64,000 bases of DNA. Source: Mauremys mutica. Its lineage: Eukaryota > Chordata > Testudines > Geoemydidae. The position numbers were made by a program, and so were the translations under genes. Shown one piece after another: positions 1 to 11,299 of the stretch. Every line of letters begins with the position of its first letter. The first letter of the stretch is position 1. The notes under the pieces are model-generated. The model had not been told where the DNA came from, ran no database searches, and saw nothing but the letters and a program-made list of their open reading frames with translations. The stretch spans positions 60,780,768 to 60,844,767 of the forward strand of contig NC_059081.1 in NCBI RefSeq assembly GCF_020497125.1, given 5' to 3'.

Positions 1-182
1 TGAGTTCGCTTGGTGTTCTCCTAGGGGCCATTTGTGCTGGGTTATTGCTCTACTGTACATGCTCCTATACTGGGCTTTCCTCTCGAAGCTCCACTACTCT
101 GGAGAACTACAACTTTGAGCTGTACGATGGCATCAAGCACAAAGTCAAAATGAACCACCAGAAGTGCTGTTCTGAGGCATGA
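1..182 (+). CDS. NRP2: Neuropilin-2, C-terminal end of last coding exon (partial)
   Basis: The reading frame with codons starting at position 3 runs into the TGA at 180-182 and encodes about 59 residues; the first two bases are probably the end of a Met codon. It opens with most of a transmembrane helix (about residues 3-20, rich in Leu, Ala and Gly, with a G-x-x-x-G spacing in GVLLG) and continues into a short cytoplasmic tail containing ENYNFELYDG and ending KCCSEA. The tail matches the a-type neuropilin-2 tail, and the ENYNFEL block is shared with NRP1. Neuropilin-2 is a single-pass co-receptor for class 3 semaphorins and VEGF-C/VEGF-A, acting with plexins and VEGF receptors in axon guidance and lymphatic growth. 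From family knowledge, the terminal Ser-Glu-Ala is a PDZ-binding motif for GIPC1. The CUB, coagulation-factor and MAM domains lie in upstream exons outside the window, as presumably does the alternative b-type tail. The frame is intact. Confidence 0.95.
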   Translation, partial: SSLGVLLGAICAGLLLYCTCSYTGLSSRSSTTLENYNFELYDGIKHKVKMNHQKCCSEA

Positions 183-508
183 CTGATTGCACCGGAATCA
201 CATGTGACATTTCATTCCGGCGAAAGTAGCTGGTGAAGATTACTTGTTGTCTATGGGAATGGAATGCCATAATCTCAAACCAATCTGGAATACAGAAGGG
301 GGCATGGGCATGAGGCCCCTGTCGTAAATCACAGTTGTAGACTCCAGTAAGCAGATTACAATCTGCAAGGACTACAGTAGCTGAATAATTATTTTAATGA
401 TGAGAACTGTGCTGGAACAAGGAAAGGAGCTCAGATGCTCCCCTGCCCCTTTATGTGAATGATTGAGACGTGTCCAAGGAAATGTTGCTTTACCTTTTGG
501 ATGTGAGA

Positions 509-514
509 AATAAA
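509..514 (+). promoter_or_regulatory. NRP2: Proximal poly(A) signal of NRP2
   Basis: A canonical AATAAA lies about 330 bases after the stop codon. It could give a short 3' UTR isoform. Downstream sequence is moderately T-rich (about 520-545). Whether it is used cannot be told from sequence. Confidence 0.45.
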
Positions 515-3375
515 ATGTTGATCATTATTTCCCACTTCCTTGCCCGAATACGTGGCTGAAAATTCCTCAGCCATTCTGTCTTTAGAAATAACACACACAC
601 AAAAGCCCATCCCGCTTCTCTCCCCATTCAGATATTCTTTTGAGTTAAGGGATTTGTTCTTGGTGCATGTTATACAAACCCGGCGAGCTGCACTTTCTAC
701 GCCTAAAATGAAAGCAGGTTGTTGCCTTTAACTTTCCATATACAGGCGGCATAGGGGGTGGAAAGAATTACACCAATTTTAGGGTCAATGGAAACAGCCG
801 TGCTTTCTTAAGAGATTAAGAAGCAAAATAGAAAGGAAACCTTACATGTAGACGCACCCCTCAGAGAAAAGCTGAAGAGCCTTAAAGTGATTTATGAATA
901 AGAGCCATTTATTAAATCCAGAACTTGGATTGAAACAGCAGCAACCTTCCTCAGAAGGGCTCTTTTTATTTCTTTTATCCTTTTTTAAAGTATATATATA
1001 AGAAAATTGCAGCAAACAAAAGACACACAATTGTAAGGTTTCCAAGACTCTGGAGATGGCTTTTTTGAGAGAATGGTCTGCTATATATATAGCTATATAT
1101 TTAAATTCTTTGATAATGTGATGGCCACTCAGAATAAGAAGGAAAAAATTATTATCATGCACCATTCCGTGGAGTGGGATGCGGTGCGGGGTGAGCCCCA
1201 ACACACTTAGATTAATTGCCTGCCCTACTAAGACGGTAACCATTCTTTCTCCTTTGGGTTACGGTAACTTCCTCTGCTTTCCATGGAGTCAGGTATGCGC
1301 TGCAAAACTCCAGTCTGGATATCAAGTAAACAGATTAGACCAAAATGTGGTCATCGTCTCATCCCTTCAGAGCGAAGCTGCTCTGCTTCGACCTGTTGCC
1401 AACACCAACAACAAAATTATGTGGTGTTTTGTTTTGTTTTAATCAAGTGCCTTAGAAAAACATAGTGTTTCTGTCTAGAGATCAGTGATGTATCAGACTA
1501 CAAGCAAGGCATTCATCCTTCCCCTCTTTGTAATATATTCTTCATGGACGCTCTACTGGGTAGAGCCTAACTGAAGAGTCTTGTCTTTGTACTTGCAAGT
1601 GGTCTGGCTATATTTTCTCTCTGTGTCTGTGTGATCATGCCACACAAGAGATGTGTTATGTCCGTAATGTAGTGAATGAAAAGGTTTAAAATCCCTGGTT
1701 TCACATCAATGATGTTATTTCAGTTTTAATACAGCTGGGTTATCTATATGACTGTTTCCATATTACTGCACATGGATTATCCATATGCCAGCAAGAACCC
1801 AACACCTATGCCAGCAGTTATATTCCTAAAGGGTCCATATATCCTGTTGTTTTCATATGATCTTCCAGGATCTTCTTGTGAGACACCTGACGTGGCTTCT
1901 CTTTTCATTCAGATATCAAAGTATTTTCGTTTTGGTTTTTTTTACAATCTCAAAGTTTTCTGGGCATAACGCTACATGGAGTAGCATTTGCTCTGTGTAC
2001 TAGGAACAAGCCAGCCAGTAGACTGAGTGCTCAGTGTGATGAGCAGCATTTGGAGTGAAGAGAAAAGAAGTAGAATGACTGTGGACACAATTCAAGGGTT
2101 CTTTAGCTCAGCATGAATGTTAATGGCTCTTGTTGAGAGTTTCATGAAAAGCTTACTTGGAAAAAATCCACCTGAAAAATAAGCCTGGACCCTTGTTGAG
2201 TTGGAAGCTGGCAGGGGTGATACTTACACACACTTTTTGAAAAGTGCATTCTTATCTAGTATGTGACTATTTCATGTCCCTAAAAAAAAAAAATTGACAC
2301 AAAACCATCCAAGATTTTTTTTATTTTGAAAAATTGGTCACCTTAACGTGGGTGTCCTCCACACACAAACTACCCATTACTCTGCCAAAAAAAACCCAAA
2401 CCCACCAACCAGACACACAGTGATAGTAAAATGTATCAGACCATTTCAAAGGTGGATTGCTGCTACTCATCAACTTTATCCCTCTTCTAAATCACACAAA
2501 AGGGGAAGGGTGAATGGAAAATGACCATAGTCACCCACCTATAAAAGTCAACTTAGAGAAACAATAGTCACTAATATATGGTAATGTTACAGTGTCTAGT
2601 AGGCAGCTAGGGGGGGCGAGGTCGTATATACATAGAGTCAGCTCGATGTGTGTTTATGCACACGTGAATTCTCTGTATGTATTGTGTATGTGTATGATTA
2701 CGTGGGCCTGAATAGTGTTACTGTAGCTCTGGTCTGGGGCAGGAGAGTACTTCTGATCGTGGCACTAATTTGGGAGGGACCTAGCCAAGCTGTGCGTAAT
2801 GGAAAAGCACACCCCATAAGAGTCCTGCAGTTCTAGTCCATGTGGGTTGGTACAGGGACCTAAATGCGCACACTTGCTAAGCAGAAACAGGCCACTAATG
2901 CTGCATAGCTGATACCTCACTTACCGCTGCTGTGTGCTTTACTGTTCTAATACAGTATAATAACTGTGTTTGCTTGTAACTTTAACAGGGAAAGTAAAAT
3001 TGGTGCAGTCTCCTCTGCAAATACAAACTATTTGTTAACCCATGTTCTCAAGCAATGCCCATTCCAAAATACACTAATAACGCAGTGTTAATGTTATCGC
3101 CACATCCTCCCAGTGTCAGGTAATCATTACTAACAGGCATGTTTGTCATGTTGCTGATTTCATTTTGCAGGGAGGTGAGCATGGGAATTAACCCTTAAGA
3201 AACTGTATGCAGAAGCTGAACTTTTCCAAGGTTTGCAGTGCGAGGTAGTCAACCATTCACTGGCTGAGCCAGGACATATGAGCTTCAGCTCTTTTACTGT
3301 GATTCTTCAGTGTAAAAAGACAAATCAAACTGTGTTTATATGATTTGTATAAAAACCCTTTAAAAATGCCTATTT

Positions 3376-3381
3376 AATAAA
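3376..3381 (+). promoter_or_regulatory. NRP2: Distal poly(A) signal of NRP2
   Basis: A canonical AATAAA is followed at the usual distance by a GT-rich element (gtttgttttg, around 3408-3417). Together they make a convincing cleavage and polyadenylation site, about 3.2 kb after the stop codon. Confidence 0.6.
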
Positions 3382-3410
3382 CATTACAGTAGAGAGGCTG
3401 TTCCAGTTTG

Positions 3411-5147
3411 TTTTGTAAAAGGAAAATTTAAAAGTAAGGGGTGGAGAGCGAACTGGGACCTTTATGGGGGGGTGTTGTGAGTCCCCAGTTATTGATGGCC
3501 TGGCCTGTTCAGGCAAAGGAACCCGGGGAAATGTAGTTTTGAGGCAGGGCTGAGGAGTGATGTAACCCCCAGATGAAAATCGCATGCTTTCGGGAATGTA
3601 TACAAGGCAAGGCTATGGCTCACTCTAGTGAATTTTGGGTAGCAGCAAGACCAAGATCTCCATCTAAGAAGGAGGAAGGAGAAAGACATTAAGGAGGGGG
3701 TAGAAGGAAAAGTCCTGAGGCAGTAGGTACAGCTTGGCTGGAGGCCCACTGATGGAACTAGCATTCGTTTAGAGGCAGGAGGCGTCCCGAGGAGGAAGGA
3801 CATCCTGCTTTCCTGCCCTCTCAAATCCAGCCCGGCAGGAATCTTTACCCTGATTAGGCCTGGTAAGGACAAAAGACTATTGATTGACTCCAGGAAGGTC
3901 AGAATGTTACTGATGTGCTCTGGGGAGGGTGAAGCTGCGGTGTAAGGGTGAGATGGTTCACCAGAATGAAGCAGCCTTCAGCTGAGGTGGACTGAACGTC
4001 CAACTTGTGTTTCCATGGGACTCTCCTTTAAACTCTGGAAAGAGCGGGGGGACTTCTTGGGTCTTGAACAGAGGGTCCAAAGTATCCCATTGACCTACAT
4101 GCCTGAGGCAAACCATCAGCCGCAGGGAAACAGGCAAAGCTGCAGGACTCATGCTGGAGTAGTAAATCGCTTGTCTAAAGGGACACTGGACATAGCAGGA
4201 GATTGGCTCTTCTGTCTCGATATTGCTAGTTTAAATTGCCCCAGGTCAGTAGTAACCAAAACTTCCTAGTATGGTGTAATTTGTTGTAGGTGAAGTGAGC
4301 TGCTGGGCTCAGTTAACAGCTGTAGATGTCACCAATGATTTTCACAGCTGGCACTAATCCCACTCAAATCGTCAGACCCAGTCCTGAAGCCAGGAACTGA
4401 TGGCCAGGAGGGTCTGATAGCCTTCTCAGCCCTCTAGCTCAGGGAGGAGGGATGGTGGTGAGACATCGTAGGACAGCATCCAATGCAGTTACCCTAACTG
4501 CCCATTCCATGGATAGACCTGCGAAGCCTGATTTCATTGGTGATCCTGTTACAGACACAACCCCAGGCCAGTGTGAGCTGCAGTCACCTTTTACACAATT
4601 CCACGTGCCTGGAAGCTGTTTGACCGTTGGCCTAATTACTAATCTTCAGGACAACAATAAGGTTCAGAAAAAGAAAACAAGTTACAATTCTTGCATTTTT
4701 TTGTAGCTCAGTGTCCTTGGGGCAGGATCTTTGACATTTCCACTGAATTAAAAAAATGCCTCCTGGCATGCCACACTCCATTGTTTACAGAGAACTTTTC
4801 CTTCTTATCTGCGTCCTGCTGAAGATGTTGACACAGGCAGGGTGGAAGGCTGAGCCAGCTTCAGGAATGGCAAAGCTCTGAAGCTGGCCCCAGTGCAAAC
4901 ATGATGAGGCCAAAACATGGTCCAGCTGGATTCTGGGGCCAGTCTGGGCACTGGTGGCGGGGATGGTGATGAAGTGATGAAAGTGACGCTTTGCCTTTGC
5001 ATTTCCACATATTTCATGCAGTTATCTCAGCTGGTGCCAGAACAAATGGCTAGTTCTTGGGGGTGGAATGCTCAGCAATGCTGTTACTGCCTGTGTGTTT
5101 GACAGAGGTTGTTACAACCAGCCCCTTCCCAGGGAGGCCTATACTAA
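3411..5147. other. Intergenic, nothing assignable
   Basis: No coding exon, RNA gene or recognisable transposon. Reading frames here (for example the minus-strand one at 3489-3872) lack family resemblance and splice context. Composition is ordinary. Confidence 0.5.
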
Positions 5148-5181
5148 TCTCTCACTCTCTCTCTCTCTCTCTCTCTCTCTC
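5148..5181. repeat. (CT)n microsatellite
   Basis: An almost uninterrupted CT dinucleotide run of about 34 bases with one early interruption (ctcact), followed by C- and T-rich sequence to about 5200. Confidence 0.95.
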
Positions 5182-5454
5182 CCCTTTTTCTTTTGTTATC
5201 CCTCCTCCGTCTCCCCCAACTCCATACGCTGTGGGTCCTTGGTGTGACTGAAAGATGGATCAAAACAAAAAGGATAGGACCATGTCACAGCTTACGCCCC
5301 CCGCCTCCTCCCACCCGAAAGAGTGTAGACAAACTCTATTATCAGCACAGAAGGAAGAACACACTTGAAGGGGGTAAGCTCAAGTCTTCCTCAATTGCTC
5401 ACCTCTGCTCAGAGCAATTATTCCCTGAGCCAGTTTTCTTGTGGTTTGGAGTAG

Positions 5455-6330
5455 GATCAGGGCCAGATTAACTCTGTGGACCCAGCGCCAAACATTTGTG
5501 GGCCCCCATGGGGGCAATGGAGCACGGCATGGGGGGGGGGAGGTGTCAGTCAGGGGCATGGCATGGCGGGGTGGCCCGGCTCCGCCCAGCTCAGTGCAAG
5601 GGCACTATTTAGAAACTGGCAGTTGCCAGACATACAGTGACTGCCTAGCCCTGTGCTGTCAGCACCCCACTTCCCCTCGGGGATGGGGCCATGCCGGGTC
5701 ACACAGCTCCCCCCTCTCTTGCTGCCCTGCTCCACACTGGAACACACCCCCAATTTCCTATGGCCAGAGCCCCCCCCTCCCCCCCCCCGGACCCATTGTG
5801 TCCAGCACACCCCTGCCACAAATGCACAGCACCCGGCACAGCAGCCCCTGTCCACAGCCCCACCAGCCCACACAGAACCCCCTCTCCCTAGTGCCCCAGC
5901 ACACACAGATCTTCCCCACCCCTTCACAGCCCAGCACACACACCACCAGACTCCCCCAGACCCACTCCCCACCTCCCAGCCGCACTCACCAGCCCTGCTG
6001 AGAGGCGACTGCCTCTGCCGGACTGAGCCAGCAGTACAGCCAGAGCTGGTCCCAGGGTGGGGAAATTGCTCCGGTCCCTCGGGAGTGGTGCGATCAGCCA
6101 GCCCAGGGCCTGTTCCAGCCGGGCTCCCTGAGGACCCACGTGCTTGGAGGGGCCCAGCCAAGCCCCCCACACTGCACCCCCTTCCCCAAACTGACCGAGA
6201 CTGGCCAGGCTTCTGCACCTCCTGCTTACACAATGTGTACGCAGCAGTTTGCTCCATTAACTGGTCAGATGGCTGTCTGGCCTACATTTGCACCTGGGAC
6301 AGATGGGATGGGGGTTTCAATATAGCACAG
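5455..6330. repeat. GC-rich, C-tract-rich block, probably an unclassified interspersed repeat
   Basis: Strong shift to GC- and CCC-rich sequence compared with both flanks, including near-pure C tracts around 5767-5790 and a G tract near 5531. The opening (ggccagattaactctgtgg) resembles the start of an interspersed repeat I associate with turtle genomes, but I cannot name the family or fix its ends. The long overlapping reading frames on both strands (up to 235 residues) are low-complexity Pro/Ser/His or Gly/Cys translations and are composition artefacts. Confidence 0.4.
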
Positions 6331-7595
6331 TGAAGGATTTCTAGCTACCTAATCAACCAGGCTATGGTTAAAAAAAATTCATTGTTGCCCCTTCTTCTGA
6401 CGCTAATGTACCTTTGCCACATGGTAGCAGGGATCAGGGCCCTTGCAGGTTGGCTTCCCAGCAGAGGAGCAATTAGTGACATAAAAGCTGCATACATTCA
6501 AAGTAACTTACATGCACCCCAGTTCAGAAGCAGAGGCAGTCACAGACACAGGCAGTGTCCTCTTACCAGCCCACACGCCAATACCTGCTTCCAAGAACGG
6601 GCTGCCAAATATATAGAGAAGAAGAAGGAGATTAAACTATCTGCCACAGCATCGCTCAAGGATTTCTGTTTCACACCACAACAAGATGACACTTCTTTAA
6701 AGACTAAGCATTTGCTGGCATGCGGAGACTACAACAGCACCATCTGGTGACACCTGGCAGAACATCTTGTGTTACATTCAGAGCTGGTGTAAACAGGTAA
6801 CACATTACTCCTATGCTTACACCCTATCAGAGCACCTGCCTAGAGCTGGCAAGTTTATGCCATCGTTCTTAATGTCAAGTCTCCCATTATGTTAATAGTA
6901 CAAATATTAGATTCCACTCGTTAATATTCCCCACTGACGATTGCGTCCCATATTAAAGGCTCATTTGCCTTATGTGGAAGGTCACCAAGGAGTCGGTCAA
7001 CACTCTGCGGCTGCATAGCGCAAGAGTCACTCCTTAAAAGGGATTTCTCCCCTTCTCTGCTTCCCTAAATGTCATTCGTGTGTACATCTAGGCTGATAGC
7101 TAAACCTGGTGTCAAAGTCAAATGCAAAGACAACCTTTGTTTTGTCAGCACACGAGACAGATGAACTTTTCTTGGTACATTCTCCAAGACTCCCAGTACT
7201 TGTCGCTGATTCTGCTGACCGCTACGCTGGCTCTCGCCTTTGCAAAGCATCCCCTAGTGTTCCTGTTCCAAACTTCGGCCTAAGGTGCGGCTGAACAGAA
7301 GAATGACTCACACTGTAAAATGTTCAGTGTTGGGGCTGGTATGACATGATAATGCCCAACGACACTGTAATATGGTTTGGCAGTGTGTATGTACACAGGA
7401 GCCCAAGCTGCCATGACAATGCCAAGGAGCTTTGTTACAGCTGGACGAGGTGAGGGCTGTTTACAAAGAAATTCCAGGGACTTAACTGGAGTTACTCCGG
7501 ATTTCCAGTGGCATAGCTGAGACTAGGATTTGGCCCTAGTTTTTAAAAGGAACATGTAATGTCTCCCCACCCTGGTTACTAGAACTATGTGCTTT
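6331..7595. other. Intergenic, mostly nothing assignable
   Basis: No gene seen. About 7464-7533 resembles half of the short palindromic family with CAGCTGGTGTAAAT ends (gagttactccggatttccag, then a terminal tttggccct), but it is diverged. Confidence 0.4.
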
Positions 7596-7629
7596 ATAGT
7601 GTTACCAAAGTCCAACCAACATCGAGGGA

Positions 7630-7830
7630 TCCTTTTTCACCAGGTGCTGGGCAAAACGCATTCCCCTGCCACAAGGCGCTTACAGTCCAAATAGACAGGA
7701 GTGACAACGGAATTATTCCTTTCCCACTTTAGAGTGGAAACGGAGAGCCTGGCTTCCCCAGAGTCTGTGGCAGCTCTAGAAATTGAATCCCAAAGTGACT
7801 GGATCCCAGTCTTGGGCTTTAATCACACCC
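7630..7830 (-). mobile_element. MIR-type CORE-SINE, antisense
   Basis: Reads as MIR in reverse: an L2-type tail (cattcccctgccacaaggcg then cttacagtc), the CORE region, then gtctgtggcagctctagaaa and ttgaatccc, which match the reverse complement of the tRNA-related head. A non-autonomous SINE mobilised in the past by L2 machinery; diverged and inert. Confidence 0.7.
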
Positions 7831-9756
7831 ACATAATACAGGAGGGGCCCAAGTGTGCCAGGACATGGCTTGGTCTAACCTGTGTGGATAATACTACATC
7901 ATATTCTAATGCTAGTACGGGCACTACACTGGTCCCTAACACTAAGCACTGCAGCCAAGACTAGCTCTTACACACAGTCCAGTGAAGTGCGATCAAACCA
8001 CCTAGCAAGGTGCCCTTGCTGGACCTGACCATTCCATCATGCAATGGTCCTTGGTCGTAAGGCAATTGTAGCTCTTGACAGGTAATGCCCAGAGCCTTGC
8101 ACTGCCTCTTCAGTGCTATGGAAGCCTCCTACAATATGCAGATTGTCTAAAGCCCATCCAGTGTTAGTGTCAGGTTGTTCATTTTTCAGTACAGTGAAAG
8201 GAAAAATGTCATTGCAGTTGGGACTGAGCTGAAAGCCAGGCTCATGCACAGAGCGGATTCCTTCTTCCCCTCCCTTTACAGTAGGAGAAGGTCCTGGCCA
8301 CTGCCTACTGGCATTTTAAATCATCTTGCTGGGCTCTGTTTGTTCCAAGACATTTGCATGTCTAGCCTATCTTCAGCATCTCACAGCAGTAATGACATCA
8401 CAATTGTTTCGGCTGCATCAGCCTGTCAATGACCGAGTTAGGGCTAAGATTGCAGCCATTACCATGACAGGGGGAAGCAGGGCTGAGCGGCTGAGGAAAA
8501 TTCCTGTTTACTTGCCGCTGGCCTCACAAATTGAAGCCAATCAGGCCCAGCAACCACCAAAGCAAATGAAATTTTGCAGGAGTTTCGACTCTCGCCATGT
8601 TCAAAGTGTTGGCCCTCTGGGCGTAAAAGACCCTCTTTAAGCAAGGAAGGGCAGCTGGCAGTTTAGATGAAGATGACAGTCAGAATGCAACCCTGACAGC
8701 TCTTCCCTCACCTAGGAATAAAGAGCTGATGCACTGATTGATACCTGAGGGAGAGGCTGTCATCTAGCGGGACACAGAAGGGAGATAAGCAACTCCATCA
8801 GTGTCAGACCTGTCCTGCCATAACACAGCCTGCAAATCACTGCTGTGCAAGAGTCCCCACTGCTAAAGTGGAGAGCAAAAAGCAGGTAATAGAAAAATGG
8901 GAGGCAAAGCAGTTGCATTTAAAACGTAATAGATGGGGATACAGCTCTGCCAAACTCCAGGGAGCATTAACCATCCACTCCCTAAAACCAAAATCCTCTC
9001 TTTTTTACCAGGAGCTAGGCTCGGCCTTTTCTTGCTGTTGTTGTTACGGGTTTGTTTTTTTAAATGGAGGTTTGAAACCAAGCGATGCCCCTTTTCTGTT
9101 GCATTTGCACTCCGGAGAACAATGCTGATGTGCCACTGCCTAATCCTGACACCATCTGCAAGTGACAGGGAAGTGGCGGGAGGGGGCTTTTATTGTGATA
9201 CAAGAGTAATCAAAGGCCTAACAATCTAATGCAATAGAGTTCCCCATTTTCAGATTGCTGAGAGACTGGGCTCCATCCACTCCAGAACATATGCAAGAGC
9301 TGAGTCCAATCTAACATGCTTTTTTTTTTAAATGCTTTGAGTTTTGTTTCAATGGGGAATTTTTAAATAAAACACATTCTCTAAGGAACGAGGAGGGACA
9401 GTGAGGAGACGGGGACCCAACTCCAGGTCTGAACTAATGAATGGATTAGTAATTAATTAATTACTGGCAGGAGCATGTAGCGAAGCCTGTGGCTCTCCCC
9501 TGCTTATTCACTTTCTCTCCCCTAAGATCTTGTCTTTCTGATTTTTAATTACTTTCTTGTCACCCGGGCACTTCTTCTATCAAATATTCAAATGAATTAA
9601 ACAAATACATTATGGCTATACCGGCTTTTATGCCAAAAAATACCTCCCATTAACACTTCTAGTGAAGTCACAGTCCTGCCTATGAGACCAACAACAGGAA
9701 CACCAGAGGAGATGGGGCAGAGGTGGGTGGAGGTATTTTTTACCCCTATATAATCT
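7831..9756. other. Intergenic; repeat-free AT-rich part at about 9130-9620
   Basis: No gene and no clear transposon. The part from about 9130 to 9620 is AT-rich, free of recognisable repeats and contains a homeodomain-like TAATTAATTAATTA run near 9451-9464. It is a plausible candidate for a conserved non-coding element, but that is inference. Confidence 0.3.
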
Positions 9757-10020
9757 AAGGGTTTGTCTGCAATCAAGTTCCTTAACTCAAGTTAAGTGAT
9801 TGCTAATGAACCAGGTTAGCTAATATGTGGGTCTAGTCTGGACAACCCCCCAAATGTTTATTCTTGGGCACATTTGTCTGTAGTCAAAGCCCCAAGTAAT
9901 AGCCACTGGCTACCTACATTGTGCTCTAGTAAACCACAAACATATGGCGCTTGAGTTAACTGGCACTCCGGTCATTGGAGTTAAACTCAACTGTAAAAAG
10001 ACTCTTGTAAGCAGGGGTTA
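9757..10020. mobile_element. MITE-like element with GTCTGCA-type end
   Basis: Begins aagggtttgtctgcaatcaa, the general start pattern shared by several DNA-transposon-like families in this window. It has internal mirrored segments (ctcaagttaa near 9787; cttgagttaac near 9951) and ends around tgtaagcaggggtta. No coding capacity. Ends are approximate. Confidence 0.45.
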
Positions 10021-10059
10021 GAATGTCCCACAGGGCTCGGAAGACCTCCAAGGCTCTGC

Positions 10060-10098
10060 ATCGATTAGCCATGACCTAATCGATTAGCCAAGACCTTT
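10060..10098. repeat. 19 bp tandem duplication
   Basis: Two adjacent copies of atcgattagccatgaccta with one or two differences. Probably a local slippage duplication. Confidence 0.7.
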
Positions 10099-10426
10099 GA
10101 GATCATAGGTCTTATAGCCACAGTAACACCCACCTTCACGATTCCCAGCTATCCCATACACACACATCCCTTGTGCTCTCACGCCATCCCTGTGTTTGGG
10201 AAGGAGTCTGACTCAGACCACTGTAACTGCTAACTTATGCCTTCACCTGGCTCTGCTGTTACAGTGTCTGTAACAATTTAGAACTACAGTATCGTGACTG
10301 GATCATTGTGTTCTCTCTATGCATAGTGTGTGGTCATTCACTAGCTGGGTTGTCAGGATTTGCACCCAGAAAGTGAGGATGGGTCCCAATATTCACATCC
10401 CTTCCTGGCAAACTTTTCAAGAGATA

Positions 10427-10513
10427 AAAGCAGCAAAGAGTCCTGTGGCACCTTATAGACTAACAGACGTATTGGAGCATGAGCTTTTGTGGGTGAATAC
10501 CCACTTCGTCAGA
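10427..10513 (-). mobile_element. Penelope-like element terminal (pLTR) fragment
   Basis: On the minus strand the order is a hammerhead-like hairpin, then gctcatgctccaatacgtct, gttagtctataaggtgccac, and aggactctttgctgc. This matches a terminal fragment very abundant in turtle genomes that I associate with Penelope-like pLTRs. It is truncated on both sides, and only a short unassigned stretch separates it from the CR1 fragment that follows. Penelope-like elements are retroelements with a telomerase-related reverse transcriptase; no coding part is present here. Confidence 0.6.
10475..10512 (-). ncRNA. Degenerate hammerhead-ribozyme-like core
   Basis: Minus strand, 5' to 3': CTGACGA (10506-10512) matches the CUGANGA core. 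An extra A follows, then a perfect 5 bp stem II (GTGGG 10500-10504 with CCCAC 10489-10493). Next comes AAAA (10485-10488) where the core requires GAAA, then a 3 bp stem III (AGC with GCT, 4-base loop TCAT at 10479-10482), and the U-C cleavage position (10476-10475). Penelope-like pLTRs are known to carry hammerhead motifs. The G-to-A change in the conserved GAAA should inactivate it, the extra A is non-canonical, and I could not find a convincing stem I. I call it a decayed ribozyme relic. Confidence 0.5.
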
Positions 10514-10614
10514 TGCAAGAGATAAGACACAATGCAGAGCCCTCAGCTTTGAAGTTTATCTCGATCACTCAGCTGGTACAGGACAGAACCAAGCCCATTG
10601 GCTGGTTTAAAAAG

Positions 10615-11273
10615 GGAGTCCCTGAAGGGGACCTAGGAGTTAGAGTGGACAAGAAGCTGGATATGAGTCAACAGTGTGCCCTTGTTGCCAAGAAGGCTAA
10701 TGGCCAGCAGATCGAGGGATGTGATCATTCCCCTCTATTCGGCATTGGTGAGGCCTCATCTGGAGTACTGTGTCCAGTTTTGGGCCCCACACTACAAGAA
10801 GGATGTGGAAAAATTGGAAAGAGTCCAGCACAGGGCAACAAAAATTATTAGGAGGCTGGAGCACATGACTTATGAGGAGAGACTGAGGGAACTGGGATTG
10901 TTTAGTCTGCAGAAGAGAAGAATGAGGAGGGATTTGATAGCTGCTTTCAACTACCTGAAAGGGGGTTCCAAAGAGGATGGATCTAGACCGTTCTCAGTGA
11001 AAGCAGATGACAGAACAAGGAGCATGTTCTCAAGTTGCAGTGGGGGAGGTTTAGTTGGATATTAGGAAAAACCTTTTCTCTAGGAGGGTGGTGAAGCACT
11101 GGAATGGGTTACCTAGGGAGGTGGTGGAATCTCCTTCCTTAGAGGTTTTTAAGGCCCGGCTTGCCAAAGCCCTGGCTGGGATGATTTAGTTGGGGATTGG
11201 TCCTGCTTTCAGCAGGGGGTTGGACTAGGTGACCTCCTGAGGTCCCTTCCAACCCTGATATTCTATGATTCTA
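10615..11273 (+). mobile_element. CR1 LINE, 5'-truncated 3' fragment
   Basis: Encodes the C-terminal part of CR1 ORF2, just after the reverse transcriptase: [16 protein letters not shown], then in another frame [20 protein letters not shown] and [15 protein letters not shown]. It ends with the CR1 3' tail (ggttggactaggtgacctcc, then tgatattctatgattct). Compared with the copy at 39039-39614 it has a deletion of about 29 bases near 10704 that shifts the frame, and a second shift near 11023. It is otherwise very similar, so both belong to one CR1 subfamily. Dead copy. Confidence 0.93.
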
Positions 11274-11299
11274 AGGCCAGGAGGTAAGACAGAGGCAGA

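Larger units (their letters stand above)
183..3410 (+). other. NRP2: NRP2 3' untranslated region (inferred)
   Basis: This follows the NRP2 stop codon directly. It is AT-rich, shows no recognisable transposon, and ends at a canonical AATAAA (3376-3381) followed by a GT-rich stretch (about 3395-3420). Mammalian NRP2 a-type transcripts have a 3' UTR of roughly 3 kb, so the length fits. The absence of repeats across 3.2 kb, compared with dense repeats later in the window, is consistent with transcribed, constrained sequence. The exact 3' end is inferred; no transcript evidence is available here. Confidence 0.7.

Noticed and set aside
4805..5471. Short frames around the CT microsatellite
   Set aside because: Serine/leucine-rich translation of the CT run and neighbouring sequence; no coding signature.
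5441..6333. Several long overlapping reading frames on both strands (186-235 residues)
   Set aside because: Low-complexity Pro/Ser/His or Gly/Cys/Trp translations of a GC-rich, C-tract-rich block; no domain, start or splice context.
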